Shown: in pieces, positions 42,604-52,112 of the stretch | How the letters are laid out: each line of letters begins with the position of its first letter | Position numbering within the stretch: the stretch's first letter is position 1 | The notes under the pieces: model-generated | Databases searched by the model: none | The model's input: only the letters and a program-made list of their open reading frames with translations | What the model was told of the DNA's origin: nothing | Program-made: the position numbers and the translations under genes | NCBI GenBank assembly: GCA_002095305.1 | Contig: MIEI01000027.1 | Span: 1-52,508 of the forward strand | Source: Pantoea brenneri | GTDB lineage: Bacteria > Pseudomonadota > Gammaproteobacteria > Enterobacterales > Enterobacteriaceae | Reading direction: 5' to 3' | Length of the DNA stretch: 52,508 nt

Positions 42604-44645
42604 TTATCCCTGAATGCCGTAATGTTCCAGCATGGCGTCGAGCTGCGGTTCACGGCCGCGGAAGCGTTTGAACAGCTCCATCGGCTCTTCGGAACCGCCA
42701 CGCGTCAGGATATTGTCGAGGAACGACTGGCCGGTTTCGCGATTGAAAATGCCCTCTTCTTCAAAGCGTGAATAGGCATCTGCCGCCAGTACATCCGCCC
42801 ACAGGTAGCTGTAGTAACCGGCCGCATAGCCACCGGCGAAGATGTGGCTGAAGGCGTGCGGGAAACGGCCCCATTCCGGGCTCGGCACCACCGCAACGCG
42901 GCTTTTCACTTCGCGCAGCGTCTCAAGAATCCGGGCGCCTTTAGCCGGGTCAAATTCGGTATGCAGACGGAAGTCGAACAGGCCGAACTCCAGCTGGCGC
43001 AGGATGAACAGCGCCGCCTGGTAGTTCTTGGCCGCCAGCATTTTATCCAGCAACGCCTTCGGCAGCGGCTCACCGGTCTCGTAGTGGCCAGAGATGAACG
43101 CCAGCGCATCCGGCTCCCAGCACCAGTTTTCCATAAACTGGCTTGGTAATTCGACCGCATCCCACGGCACCCCGCTGATGCCGGAAACGCCAGGCACTTC
43201 AATCCGGGTCAGCATGTGATGCAGGCCGTGACCAAACTCATGGAACAGGGTGATCACTTCGTCGTGGGTGAACAGCGCCGGTTTGCCCTGCACCGGGCGG
43301 TTAAAGTTACAGGTCAGGTAGGCGACCGGCTTTTGCAGGCTGCCATCGGCTTTACGCATCTGACCGACGCAGTCATCCATCCAGGCTCCGCCGCGTTTGT
43401 GTTCACGCGCATACAGATCCAGATAGAAACTGCCGCGCAGTTCGCCGGTTTCATCGAACAGATCGAAGAACTTCACGTCAGGATGATAAACTTCCACATC
43501 GGTACGCTGTTTTGCCGTGATGCCGTAAATACGCTTAACCACTTCGAACAGGCCAGCCACCGCACGGGATTCCGGGAAGTAAGGACGCAGCTGTTCATCG
43601 CTGATGGTGTAGAGGTGCTGCTTCTGTTTTTCACCGTAATAGGTGAGATCCCACGGATTAAGCTCGGTCACGCCGTGCTCTTTTTGCGCGAAAGCGCGCA
43701 GCTGCTCCAGCTCTTTTTCACCCTGCGGACGGGCGCGCTCCGCCAGATCGTTAAGGAAGTCGATAACCTGAGACGGGCTTTGCGCCATCTTAGTCGCCAG
43801 CGATTTATCGGCGTAGGAGTCAAAGCCCAGCAGTTGCGCCAGTTCATGACGCAGCGCCAGCTCTTCCGCCATGATCGGGCCGTTATCCCATTTACCCGCA
43901 TTCGGCCCCTGATCGGACGCGCGGGTCGCGTAGGCGCGATACATCTCTTCGCGCAGCGCGGCGTTATCGCAGTAGGTCATCACAGGCAGATAGCTGGGGA
44001 TATCCAGCGTCAGCAGCCAGCCTTCCTGACCTTTGGCTTCCGCCTGGGCTTTGGCCGCAGCCATCGCGCTTTCCGGCATCCCTGCCAGATCGTTTTCATC
44101 GGTGATCAGCTTGCTCCAGCCCATGGTGGCATCAAGCACGTTGTTGCTGTAAGCCGATCCCAGTTCGGAGAGGCGGGCAGCAATTTCGCCGTAGCGCTGC
44201 TGTTTATCTTTCGCCAGGCCGATACCGGAGAGTTCGAAATCACGCAGTGCATTATCGACCGCTTTCTTCTGCGCCAGATCCAGCGCGGCGTACTGGTCAC
44301 CCTCTTTCAGGTTGCGGTACGCCTGATACAGGCCTTCATGCTGGCCGACCCAGGTGCTGTATTCAGACAGCAGCGGCAGCGTCTGCTCATAGGCTTCACG
44401 CAGTTCCGGGCTGTTTTTAACCGAGTTCAGATGACTGACCGGAGAGAAATGCGGCTCAGACGGTCATCGCTCTCCGCCAGCGGCTGAACCAGGTTGTCCC
44501 AGCTATAGGGTGCGCCTTGCGCCACCACTTTTTCGACCATCGCGCGGCAGTCATTCAGGACTTCCGTAACGGCAGGAACCACATGTTCAGGCTGGATGGC
44601 AGAAAAAGGGGGAAGCGTAAAAGATGTCAGTAGCGGATTGGTCAT
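42604..44645 (-). pseudogene. prlC: Oligopeptidase A (PrlC), frameshifted
   Basis: PrlC is an M3 zinc metallopeptidase that degrades signal peptides and other oligopeptides in the cytosol. The amino-terminal frame (44645 leftward; MTNPLLTSFTLPPFSAIQPE) breaks near residue 65. The second frame carries the rest, including the zinc site HEFGH (LFHEFGHGLHHM) and end [12 protein letters not shown]. One extra A in the AAA at 44447-44449 (T on the coding strand) restores RIFSPVSHLNSVKNSPEL and a continuous protein of 680 residues, the E. coli length. All catalytic residues are intact, so the break is probably a sequencing error. First gene of prlC-rsmJ. Confidence 0.92.
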
Positions 44646-45069
44646 AGCGCAGTCCTTTATTGATGTGTGGGGCGCGATGGGTCGCGCAACGCAATCTAAG
44701 TAACATGCGGCTAAGTGTAGCGAAAATCAATGGGGCCTGGCTTCGCTGCGGAAGAAACGAGCGGAATGCGATCGCCGATCGACCGGCAGAATTTGCGTTG
44801 CATCAAAGCGCAGCCGCTGCGGTTAGGGTGTAATGCCGCCGTTGCGACAGCTGCCGGCTTTTCACCTGCAGCGTGCGGCCCCGGCGGGATTAGTTATCAT
44901 GCTTTCGACCCATCGGCGGGACATCCCTGATATAATCGCCCGCTTAATGGTTCTCATGCTGTTCCTGCGTCGGTTGCTGTGCGTCGTTCTGTGGGTAATA
45001 CGTGAGGTAATAATTGGTATAAATTGATTTTCCATCAATTAAAACCTTATACATTCAACAGGATAAACA
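44646..45069. promoter_or_regulatory. Divergent prlC / rlmJ region
   Basis: 424 bases without a credible gene. On the rlmJ side TGATATAAT (44928-44936) is an extended -10 element with a consensus TATAAT, so a strong rightward promoter is likely. A small hairpin AATTGAT / ATCAATT (45022-45040) lies in the leader, close before rlmJ. I did not find a convincing sigma-32 promoter for prlC. Confidence 0.5.
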
Positions 45070-45912
45070 ATGCTGAGTTATCGCCATAGCTTCCATGCTG
45101 GCAACCACGCTGACGTGCTGAAGCACACCGTACTGAGCCTGATCATCACCGCACTGAAAGAGAAAGAGAAACCGTTCTTTTATCTCGATACCCACGCGGG
45201 TGCCGGACGTTATCTGCTGAGCGGTGAACACGCTGAGCGCACCGGCGAATATCTGGAAGGTATCGCCCGCATCTGGCAGCAGCCGGACGCGCCAGCCCTG
45301 CTGCAACCCTACTTCGACGCCATCCGTGCGCTCAACCGTAACGGGACGCTGCGTTATTACCCGGGTTCGCCGCTGATTGCCCGCCATCTGCTGCGTGAAG
45401 ATGACCGTCTGCAAATGACCGAACTGCACTCCAGTGACTATCCGCTGCTGCGTAACGAGTTCAGTAAAGATAGCCGCGCGCGCGTAGAACGCGGTGACGG
45501 CTATCAGCAGTTAAAAGCCAAACTGCCGCCGCCATCCCGTCGCGGTCTGGTTCTGATCGATCCGCCGTATGAGATGAAAAGCGATTATCAGGCGGTGGTG
45601 AAAGGGATTCAGGAAGGCCATAAGCGATTCGGTACCGGCGTCTTCGCGCTGTGGTATCCGGTGGTATTGCGTCAGCAGATCAAGCATATGCTGCGCGATC
45701 TGGAAGCGACCGGCATTCGCAATATTCTGCAGATCGAACTGGCCGCCCGTCCCGACAGCGACCAGCGCGGCATGACCGCATCCGGCATGATTGTGATCAA
45801 TCCGCCGTGGAAGCTGGCTGCCCAGATGAACGAGCTGCTGCCGTGGCTGCATAAAAAACTGGTTCCGGCTGGCACCGGCCACTTTGTGGTCAACCAGATC
45901 GTACCCGAATAA
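45070..45912 (+). CDS. rlmJ: 23S rRNA (adenine-2030-N6)-methyltransferase RlmJ
   Basis: Methylates N6 of A2030 in 23S rRNA; needed for use of DNA as nutrient in older E. coli literature (ComJ/YhiR). 280 residues (E. coli 280). Starts MLSYRHSFHAGNHADVLKH, SAM region YLDTHAGAGRYLL, and catalytic DPPY in LIDPPYEMKSDY. Monocistronic or co-transcribed with the CPBP gene 62 bases downstream. Confidence 0.96.
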   Translation: MLSYRHSFHAGNHADVLKHTVLSLIITALKEKEKPFFYLDTHAGAGRYLLSGEHAERTGEYLEGIARIWQQPDAPALLQPYFDAIRALNRNGTLRYYPGSPLIARHLLREDDRLQMTELHSSDYPLLRNEFSKDSRARVERGDGYQQLKAKLPPPSRRGLVLIDPPYEMKSDYQAVVKGIQEGHKRFGTGVFALWYPVVLRQQIKHMLRDLEATGIRNILQIELAARPDSDQRGMTASGMIVINPPWKLAAQMNELLPWLHKKLVPAGTGHFVVNQIVPE

Positions 45913-45974
45913 CTCTCTCTCCTTTTACGCCGCACACTGCCGGTGCTGCGGCGTGGTACTGCAGGTCTGTCACC

Positions 45975-46793
45975 ATGTGGATCATATTGGCTGGCGCGCT
46001 AGCCGCGCTGCAACCGGCCCGGCGGCTGGCACTATTATTACTGGCGCTCGCCACGCTGCTGGGGTTTTATCAGGACGTACTGGCGTGGCCCGCGCTGCTG
46101 CTGTTCGCGGTCACCGCCGGCGTGGTGGCATGCCGTATTTACGATCGTGACCATCATCGGCGGCAAATGCTGACTGAAGCGGTGCTGGTGCTGATCGCCA
46201 TCGGGTTATTCCTCCATCTGTTTCCGGGTTTTGATAATCCACGCAAACTTGATGACGTGCAGGTCGGCGCCCGCAGTGTGGCTTTCGGCTTCTCGTTTAA
46301 TTTCGATAAAGCGCTGATCCCCTTTGTGCTGCTGGCCTGTCTGCCGACGCTGTTTCGCGCCCCGGCCAGCCCGCCGCGTTATAAGCTGCTGGCCGCGCTG
46401 GCGCTGGTCGCCGCCGTTCCGCTGCTGTTATACAGTGCCGTATTACTGGGTGGATTAGCGTTTGAACCGCACTTCCCGGCCTGGCTTGGCACCTTTATGC
46501 TCGCCAATCTGTTCTTTGTATCGCTGGCGGAAGAGGCGCTGTTTCGTGGTTATCTGCAGCAGAAATTAACGCTGGCACTGGGCGGCATACCCGCGCTGTT
46601 GCTGAGTGCGCTGCTGTTTGGTCTGGTGCATCTGAGCGGCGGTCTGTTGCTGGTGATCTTCGCGACCCTCGCCGGGCTGCTGTATGGGCTGGCGTGGCAC
46701 TGGAGCGGCCGGTTATGGATTTCGACCGCCCTGCATTTTGCCCTCAACATCACCCATTTACTGCTTTTCACTTATCCCGCACTGCATCATTAA
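45975..46793 (+). CDS. CPBP-family intramembrane metalloprotease (CAAX/Abi-like)
   Basis: 272 residues, about eight membrane helices. The protease motifs are present: [10 protein letters not shown] (motif 1, EExxxR), FGLVHLSGG (motif 2, FxxxH) and HFALNI (motif 3, HxxxN). Relatives cleave prenylated proteins in eukaryotes; bacterial ones act in bacteriocin self-immunity or membrane protein processing. Substrate unknown. Lies between rlmJ and rnz, an insertion relative to E. coli. Its stop overlaps that of rnz by 4 bases, convergent. Confidence 0.88.
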   Translation: MWIILAGALAALQPARRLALLLLALATLLGFYQDVLAWPALLLFAVTAGVVACRIYDRDHHRRQMLTEAVLVLIAIGLFLHLFPGFDNPRKLDDVQVGARSVAFGFSFNFDKALIPFVLLACLPTLFRAPASPPRYKLLAALALVAAVPLLLYSAVLLGGLAFEPHFPAWLGTFMLANLFFVSLAEEALFRGYLQQKLTLALGGIPALLLSALLFGLVHLSGGLLLVIFATLAGLLYGLAWHWSGRLWISTALHFALNITHLLLFTYPALHH

Positions 46794-47701
46794 AGAGTAA
46801 ACACCGCCAGATCATAGGCCAGCTCGGTAGCGGGAAAAATGGTCTGGCATTCAGCCAGCAAGCGGGGCATATCTTTCGCCAGATAGCGTGAACTGAAGTG
46901 CGTGGCGATCAGCCGTTTTGCGCCGGCGCGCTTCGCCACTTCCGCCGCCTGTAAGGTGGTCGAATGGCCACGTCCGTTGGCTTTCTCAATCATCGCCGCT
47001 TCCAGCGTGGTTTCATGCACCATCAGATCAACGTCCGCCGCCAGCTGTAATGCCACCTCAGTTGGCGCGGTATCACCAAAAATCGCCAGCGTTTTACCTT
47101 TAATCGCCGGCCCCAGATAGTCCGCGCCATTGATTACCCGGCCATCCTCCAGCGTCACGGTTTCGCCCTGCTTCAACTGTTGATACCACGGACCACGCGG
47201 TACGCCTTCGGCCTTCAGGCGCGGCGCATCGAGAAAACCCGGCTTATCGTGCTGCTCAATCCGATAACCCAGACATTCCAGCGTATGATTCAGCGGCCAG
47301 GCATTGATGCGGAACTCACCGTCATCCAGCGTCCAGCCCGCCTCAATCTCAACAATAGTCAGCGGATAATCAGTGTAAGAGCCACTGATCGACAGCGCGG
47401 TTTCAAGGAAGACTTTTAAACCTTTGGGGCCATACACGGTCATCGGCGTGGTCAGCCCGGCCATAGAACGGCTGGTGAGTAAGCCTGGCAGCCCGAAAAT
47501 ATGGTCGCCATGTAAATGGGTGATGAAGATCTTATCCAGCTTGCCCGGTTTCAGGTCGGAACGCATGAACTGTAGCTGGGTCCCTTCGCCGCAGTCGAAC
47601 AGCCAGCTTTCGCCACTCTGCGCCCGGGTAAAGGCGATGGCGGTCACGTTACGCTGCAGGCTGGGCGCACCGCCGCCGGTGCCGAGAAAAGTAAGGTGCA
47701 T
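46790..47701 (-). CDS. rnz: Ribonuclease Z / RNase BN
   Basis: 303 residues of the metallo-beta-lactamase fold. Zinc motif [21 protein letters not shown] (Asp), VHETT and the C-terminal ATHFSSRY. Processes tRNA 3' ends or trims CCA, with exoribonuclease activity in the E. coli enzyme. In E. coli elaC/rbn lies elsewhere, near the nuo operon; here it is next to gor. Divergent from gor, convergent 4-base overlap with the CPBP gene. Complete. Confidence 0.94.
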   Translation of the reverse strand: MHLTFLGTGGGAPSLQRNVTAIAFTRAQSGESWLFDCGEGTQLQFMRSDLKPGKLDKIFITHLHGDHIFGLPGLLTSRSMAGLTTPMTVYGPKGLKVFLETALSISGSYTDYPLTIVEIEAGWTLDDGEFRINAWPLNHTLECLGYRIEQHDKPGFLDAPRLKAEGVPRGPWYQQLKQGETVTLEDGRVINGADYLGPAIKGKTLAIFGDTAPTEVALQLAADVDLMVHETTLEAAMIEKANGRGHSTTLQAAEVAKRAGAKRLIATHFSSRYLAKDMPRLLAECQTIFPATELAYDLAVFTL

Positions 47702-47829
47702 GGTATGCTTCCCTGTCAGTGTGAGAAAAAACAGAACCCTATTACAATCATAGGCGCAAACTTTGCGTCAATTCGACCCGCAGCGTTACACTCTATGCCA
47801 ATTTTTCATGCAACCGGATGGATACTTCA

Positions 47830-49182
47830 ATGACCCGACATTTCGACTATCTCGCCATCGGCGGCGGCAGCGGCGGCATCGCCTCGATCAACCGTGCGGC
47901 CATGTATGGCCAGAAATGCGCCCTGATTGAAGCCAAAGAACTGGGTGGCACCTGCGTTAACGTAGGCTGCGTGCCGAAGAAAATCATGTGGCATGCTGCG
48001 CAAATTGCCGAAGCTATCCATCTGTACGGGCCGGATTACGGCTTCGATACCACCGTTAACCGCTTCGACTGGGCCACGCTGGTCAAAAACCGCAGCGCCT
48101 ATATCGATCGTATCCACACCTCTTACGACAACGTGCTGGGTAAAAACAAGGTTGAAGTGATCAAAGGCTTCGCCCGTTTTGTCGATGCGCACAGCGTCGA
48201 AGTGAACGGCGAGATCATCACCGCTAACCACATTCTGATTGCCACCGGTGGCCGTCCCAGCCATCCGTCGATTCCGGGCGCTGAGTACGGGATTGATTCC
48301 GACGGTTTCTTTGAGCTGGACGCGCTGCCGAAGCGTACTGCGGTCGTCGGCGCGGGTTATATCGCCGTTGAGCTGGCGGGCGTGGTGAATGCGCTGGGAT
48401 CGGAAACCCACCTGTTTGTGCGCAGGCATGCTCCGCTGCGCAGCTTCGACCCGCTGATCACCGACACGCTGGTTGAAGTGATGAACAGCGAAGGCCCGAC
48501 GCTGCATACCGAAGCGATCCCGAAAGCGGTAATCAAAAACGACGATGGCAGCCTGACGCTGCAGCTGGAAAACGGCAGCGACTTCACGGTGGATTGCCTG
48601 GTATGGGCGATTGGCCGTGAACCGGCCAATGACAGCCTGAACATTGCGGCGGCGGGCGTAGCGCTGGACGAGAAAGGCTACATTAAGGTCGATAAATTCC
48701 AGAACACCAACGTGTCAGGCGTTTATGCGGTCGGTGACAACACCGGTGCGGTAGAACTGACGCCGGTGGCGGTGGCAGCCGGCCGTCGCCTGTCTGAGCG
48801 CCTGTTTAACAACAAGCCGGACGAGCATCTCGACTACAGCAACATTCCGACGGTGGTCTTCAGCCATCCGCCGATTGGCACCGTCGGTCTGACCGAACCG
48901 CAGGCGCGGGAACAGTATGGCGACGACCAGGTGAAAGTGTATAAATCGGCGTTCACCGCCATGTACACCGCCGTCACCCAGCATCGCCAGCCGTGCCGGA
49001 TGAAGCTGGTCTGTGTCGGTGCCGAGGAGAAAATCGTCGGTATTCACGGTATCGGATTTGGCATGGATGAGATGCTGCAGGGCTTCGCGGTGGCACTGAA
49101 GATGGGGGCCACCAAAAAAGACTTCGACAATACCGTGGCGATTCACCCGACGGCAGCGGAAGAGTTCGTGACCATGCGCTAG
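47830..49182 (+). CDS. gor: Glutathione reductase Gor
   Basis: Reduces glutathione disulfide with NADPH, maintaining cytosolic thiol balance. 450 residues, identical in length to E. coli Gor. FAD motif AIGGGSGG, redox disulfide Cys42/Cys47 in [18 protein letters not shown] motif [12 protein letters not shown] with basic residues in [11 protein letters not shown], and the C-terminal HPTAAEE carrying the catalytic His. The ATG at 47830 ([13 protein letters not shown]) matches E. coli; four upstream in-frame residues are possible but unlikely. Ends at a strong terminator. Confidence 0.97.
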   Translation: MTRHFDYLAIGGGSGGIASINRAAMYGQKCALIEAKELGGTCVNVGCVPKKIMWHAAQIAEAIHLYGPDYGFDTTVNRFDWATLVKNRSAYIDRIHTSYDNVLGKNKVEVIKGFARFVDAHSVEVNGEIITANHILIATGGRPSHPSIPGAEYGIDSDGFFELDALPKRTAVVGAGYIAVELAGVVNALGSETHLFVRRHAPLRSFDPLITDTLVEVMNSEGPTLHTEAIPKAVIKNDDGSLTLQLENGSDFTVDCLVWAIGREPANDSLNIAAAGVALDEKGYIKVDKFQNTNVSGVYAVGDNTGAVELTPVAVAAGRRLSERLFNNKPDEHLDYSNIPTVVFSHPPIGTVGLTEPQAREQYGDDQVKVYKSAFTAMYTAVTQHRQPCRMKLVCVGAEEKIVGIHGIGFGMDEMLQGFAVALKMGATKKDFDNTVAIHPTAAEEFVTMR

Positions 49183-49202
49183 CCGCCACGGCTGAGTAAT
49201 TC

Positions 49203-49233
49203 AAACAGGCGACCCCGGTCGCCTGTTTTTTTT
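49203..49233 (+). terminator. Intrinsic terminator of gor
   Basis: At least nine-bp stem ACAGGCGAC / GTCGCCTGT, extended by A-T pairs, CCCG loop, followed by eight or nine T's. Confidence 0.93.
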
Positions 49234-49249
49234 GCCTGCGACAGGCCCA

Positions 49250-49269
49250 GCGGTGCAGGCCTGCACCGC
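49250..49269. repeat. Perfect 20-bp palindrome
   Basis: GCGGTGCAGGCCTGCACCGC is completely self-complementary with no loop. It lies between the gor terminator and the end of the convergent esterase gene, within 12 bases of that stop codon. It may form a cruciform, be a protein binding site, or act as a terminator for the esterase gene; no T-tract is present. Confidence 0.7.
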
Positions 49270-49280
49270 CATGGGGCAAT

Positions 49281-50177
49281 TCAGCTTACGCGATCCAGCC
49301 AGCGCACATAAGCCTGATCCCATAACGCCGCGGGCGTCCCGGCCTTGCCAAGCCCGAAACCGTGACCGCCTTTACTGATCTGAATCAGCTCGACCGGCAC
49401 GCGATTGCGGCGACAGGTGTCGTGCATCAGTTCGGTGTTAAACGGATTCGAGGTGTGGTCATCTTCAGCCTGCGCCAGAAAGGTCGGCGGATACTGGCGG
49501 GTGACGTAATTCTGTACCGACCAGTTCGCTTCATCCTGTGGCGTGGCGTTTTTGCCGACCATCATCAGATGGGTATTGGTGTGCTGGTAGGGGGCTTCCA
49601 GCGTAATCACCGGATAGATCAGGCCAACGCTGTCGACTTTTGGCACCACCTCATCCAGCGGATCGATGGCCGGGTAAGATTCAAAGTTAGGGCGCGCGGC
49701 CGCCATGCCCAGCAGGTGTCCCCCGGCCGAGAAGCCCAGCACGTGGACCTTACGCTCAAACGAGCGCACCAGCCGAATCGCGCGCTGTGCATCCTGCAGC
49801 GGGGCAAGCCGGCCGGCCTGCCACTTCTCATGCGGCAGGCGGTAGCTAAGCACATAGGCGGTGTAGCCGTTGGCATTCAGCCAGCGCGCCACCGGCCAGG
49901 CTTCGCGTCCCATGCCAATCCAGCGGTAGCCGCCGCCGGCAGCAATCAGCACCGCCTCACCGTTAGGATTTTCCGGTTTAAAGCGCTGAATCGCCGGGCT
50001 GACAATATTCGACCACGAGCCGCTGGCATTAACATGAAGTTCGCCCGATGGGCCGCCGCCGCCGGGCGGATCATCCGGCCAGAGAGGAATAATGTCATCG
50101 CGGGCAAATAATTTGCCGGTGGTCATGGAGAGCCCAAGCGCTCCCGTGCCGAGAATAAAGCGTCGACGCGTAATCAT
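49281..50177 (-). CDS. Tat-exported alpha/beta hydrolase (acetyl-esterase-like)
   Basis: 298 residues. Twin-arginine signal ITRRRFILGTGALGLSM at the amino end, cleaved probably near Ala25, so the enzyme is folded and exported by Tat. Alpha/beta hydrolase of the acetylxylan-esterase or BD-FAE type: AVLIAAGGGYRWIGMG (oxyanion region), nucleophile GFSAGGHL, Asp in QAEDDHTS, His in GGHGFG. Likely a periplasmic carbohydrate acetyl-esterase, substrate unproven. Monocistronic. Confidence 0.87.
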   Translation of the reverse strand: MITRRRFILGTGALGLSMTTGKLFARDDIIPLWPDDPPGGGGPSGELHVNASGSWSNIVSPAIQRFKPENPNGEAVLIAAGGGYRWIGMGREAWPVARWLNANGYTAYVLSYRLPHEKWQAGRLAPLQDAQRAIRLVRSFERKVHVLGFSAGGHLLGMAAARPNFESYPAIDPLDEVVPKVDSVGLIYPVITLEAPYQHTNTHLMMVGKNATPQDEANWSVQNYVTRQYPPTFLAQAEDDHTSNPFNTELMHDTCRRNRVPVELIQISKGGHGFGLGKAGTPAALWDQAYVRWLDRVS

Positions 50178-50301
50178 GATGCCTGTTAAGTGATATCAAA
50201 ACGCTCAGCCAGCTATTGCGGCGGGCTGCAGAAAAAGTGTGATGCAAGTCTGGTGCCAGACGCTGGCGATTATGTACGCAACGCGCTGCCAAAATCCATA
50301 A

Positions 50302-50328
50302 AAAAACGCGCCCGGACGGCGCGTTTTT
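50302..50328. terminator. Bidirectional terminator after the small periplasmic-protein gene
   Basis: Seven-bp stem ACGCGCC / GGCGCGT with a 5-base loop, flanked by A's on the left and T's on the right; well placed to end the leftward antiporter operon. Confidence 0.85.
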
Positions 50329-50344
50329 GCCTTGAAGGAAGGAA

Positions 50345-50683
50345 TTAATCTTCCTGCTGGAACTGGGCCATTACCGCCTGCTCACACTGCTGCTCATTGA
50401 CGCGCAGTTTGGCGCGCTCGTCATCACCCAGTTGCAACCAGGCGCTGGCCACTTCACGCGCGGTATCTTCATCAAAACCGGGCTGATTCATCGCCGTCGG
50501 TGACTGGCTGCGCGCCACGTAAGATTTCATCTGCTCAACATATTGATCGGCACTGGCGACCTGTTTTTCGCTGCTGACAATGTGACACAGCTGGCTGGCA
50601 TAGACATTCTGTTCACTATCGTCCGCCGCCAGGGCGCTGCCAGAGGCCAGTACGCTCAGCAGCAGTATGTGAGTCACTTTCAT
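50345..50683 (-). CDS. Small exported protein of unknown function, two conserved-looking Cys
   Basis: 112 residues. Sec signal peptide MKVTHILLLSVLASGSALA with cleavage after ALA, leaving a ~93-residue acidic helical protein. Two cysteines remain (SQLCHIV and EQQCEQA), which may form a disulfide in the periplasm. I do not recognise a family. It starts 20 bases after the antiporter gene and before a terminator, so both are one operon, which suggests a link to the transporter. Function cannot be assigned. Confidence 0.82.
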   Translation of the reverse strand: MKVTHILLLSVLASGSALAADDSEQNVYASQLCHIVSSEKQVASADQYVEQMKSYVARSQSPTAMNQPGFDEDTAREVASAWLQLGDDERAKLRVNEQQCEQAVMAQFQQED

Positions 50684-50703
50684 TCTCTACTCCTGTTTTC
50701 GGG

Positions 50704-52050
50704 TTAAACCTTGCGCTGAAGGGCTTCCAGACGCCTTTGACGCCAGTTTAGCAGGGGTGACACGGTTATGCCGTGTATTACCACGCTGCAGACCACCAGG
50801 GTTAACGCCATATTGGTCATAATCTCCATCTGCGGCCCTTCCATCCCGTGCGTCCAGGCGTAGGCGATGTAGTTCAGACTGCCGATGCCGCGAATACCGA
50901 GCCAGCCAATCAGCAGCCGCTGCCCCATCGGCAGGCCAGCGCGTAGCGTAACCAGCCAGACGGCCAGCGGGCGCACCACCACAAACAGCACCAGCCCCAG
51001 CAGCACGCCATAGATGTTCCAGTGCTGCGCCAGCGTGACGCCCAGCACCACCATCATGCCCGCCGCCAGTAACCGTTCAATGGTGTCACCAAACGACAGC
51101 GCGTCACCCACCACAAAGCCTATCGACTTCACCATGCTGTTATTGCCCTGATGCGCCAGTCGCTTATTCGGATTGACCAGCGCCTCGGAAGGCAGCACCC
51201 GCTCATCCTCTGACAGATCCTCGGGCTGATGGCGACGGAACACCCCCAGCTCAGCGCGGCGCAATCCCAGACCCGCGGCAAAGGCCGCCAGGAAACCCGA
51301 GGCACCCAGCCACTGCACCAGCGAATAACTCAGCGCAATCAGCGCCAGTGCCAGGAAATCGTTGGGCGCCACGTCGCCATTGGCGTTTCGCAATTTGGTG
51401 GCCAGCACGCCAATTAAGCGGCCCAGGCCAAAACCGATCGCCAGACCGCCGCCGATTGCCCAGATCACCTCTTTCGCTCCCCAATGGGTCAGCAGCGATC
51501 CGCTCAGGCTTTCGCCATTGAACAACAGCAGGGCCAGCACCAGCAGCGGCAGCGCCGAGCCATCATTCATCCCGGCTTCGCTGGAGATGGCAACGCGCAG
51601 CGAATCGTCATCCTGCGCATCGTTGACCGAGATTAAGCTCGCCAGCACCGGATCGGTTGGGGCGACAATCGCACCAAACGCCAGCGCAATCGGCCAGTCC
51701 AGCCCCACCAGCCAGTGCGCCAGCAGTGTCATCGCCGCTACCGTCAGCAGCATGGCCGGGAAAGCCAGCCGCAGGCCGGTATGCCAGCAGTTATTCTGTA
51801 GCGGCAGACGCAGCTTCAGGCCGGTAATAAACAGCGAGGCGGCCATGGTGATTTCAGTAATATGCGCCACCGCTTCTGAATGGGTGACGATATCGATGTG
51901 CAGCACGTCAAACGCCCACGGCCCACATAACATCCCGGCGATGAGAAACAGGCCAAAAGAAGTTACCGGCCCCCGGTGTATCCAACCGGAAGCCAGTGAC
52001 ATCAGCAGCAGCAGGCCGCCTGTCGCGGCTGTCCAGGCTAAAAAGCTCAT
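50704..52050 (-). CDS. CPA1-family Na+(K+)/H+ antiporter
   Basis: 448 residues, about twelve membrane helices. The CPA1 signature is the SSEAGMNDGSALP motif (helix 5, Asn-Asp pair), which marks electroneutral exchangers such as NhaP, preceded by GAIVAPTDPVLAS. Conserved GWLGIRGIGSLNYIAYA in the late helices. The family swaps Na+ or K+ for H+ for pH and salt balance; ion specificity not determinable. Operon with the downstream periplasmic protein. No long cytoplasmic regulatory tail is present. Confidence 0.9.
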   Translation of the reverse strand: MSFLAWTAATGGLLLLMSLASGWIHRGPVTSFGLFLIAGMLCGPWAFDVLHIDIVTHSEAVAHITEITMAASLFITGLKLRLPLQNNCWHTGLRLAFPAMLLTVAAMTLLAHWLVGLDWPIALAFGAIVAPTDPVLASLISVNDAQDDDSLRVAISSEAGMNDGSALPLLVLALLLFNGESLSGSLLTHWGAKEVIWAIGGGLAIGFGLGRLIGVLATKLRNANGDVAPNDFLALALIALSYSLVQWLGASGFLAAFAAGLGLRRAELGVFRRHQPEDLSEDERVLPSEALVNPNKRLAHQGNNSMVKSIGFVVGDALSFGDTIERLLAAGMMVVLGVTLAQHWNIYGVLLGLVLFVVVRPLAVWLVTLRAGLPMGQRLLIGWLGIRGIGSLNYIAYAWTHGMEGPQMEIMTNMALTLVVCSVVIHGITVSPLLNWRQRRLEALQRKV

Positions 52051-52112
52051 AACACTCCAGATTATTTCGGGTTTATGTCTAAGCCTGGCACATTTTTTGA
52101 CGGCCGCAGAAA

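Noticed and set aside
43216..44487. Long open frame (423 codons) opposite prlC
   Set aside because: Exactly antisense to a conserved gene with GC-rich third positions; no recognisable domain, composition typical of a shadow frame.
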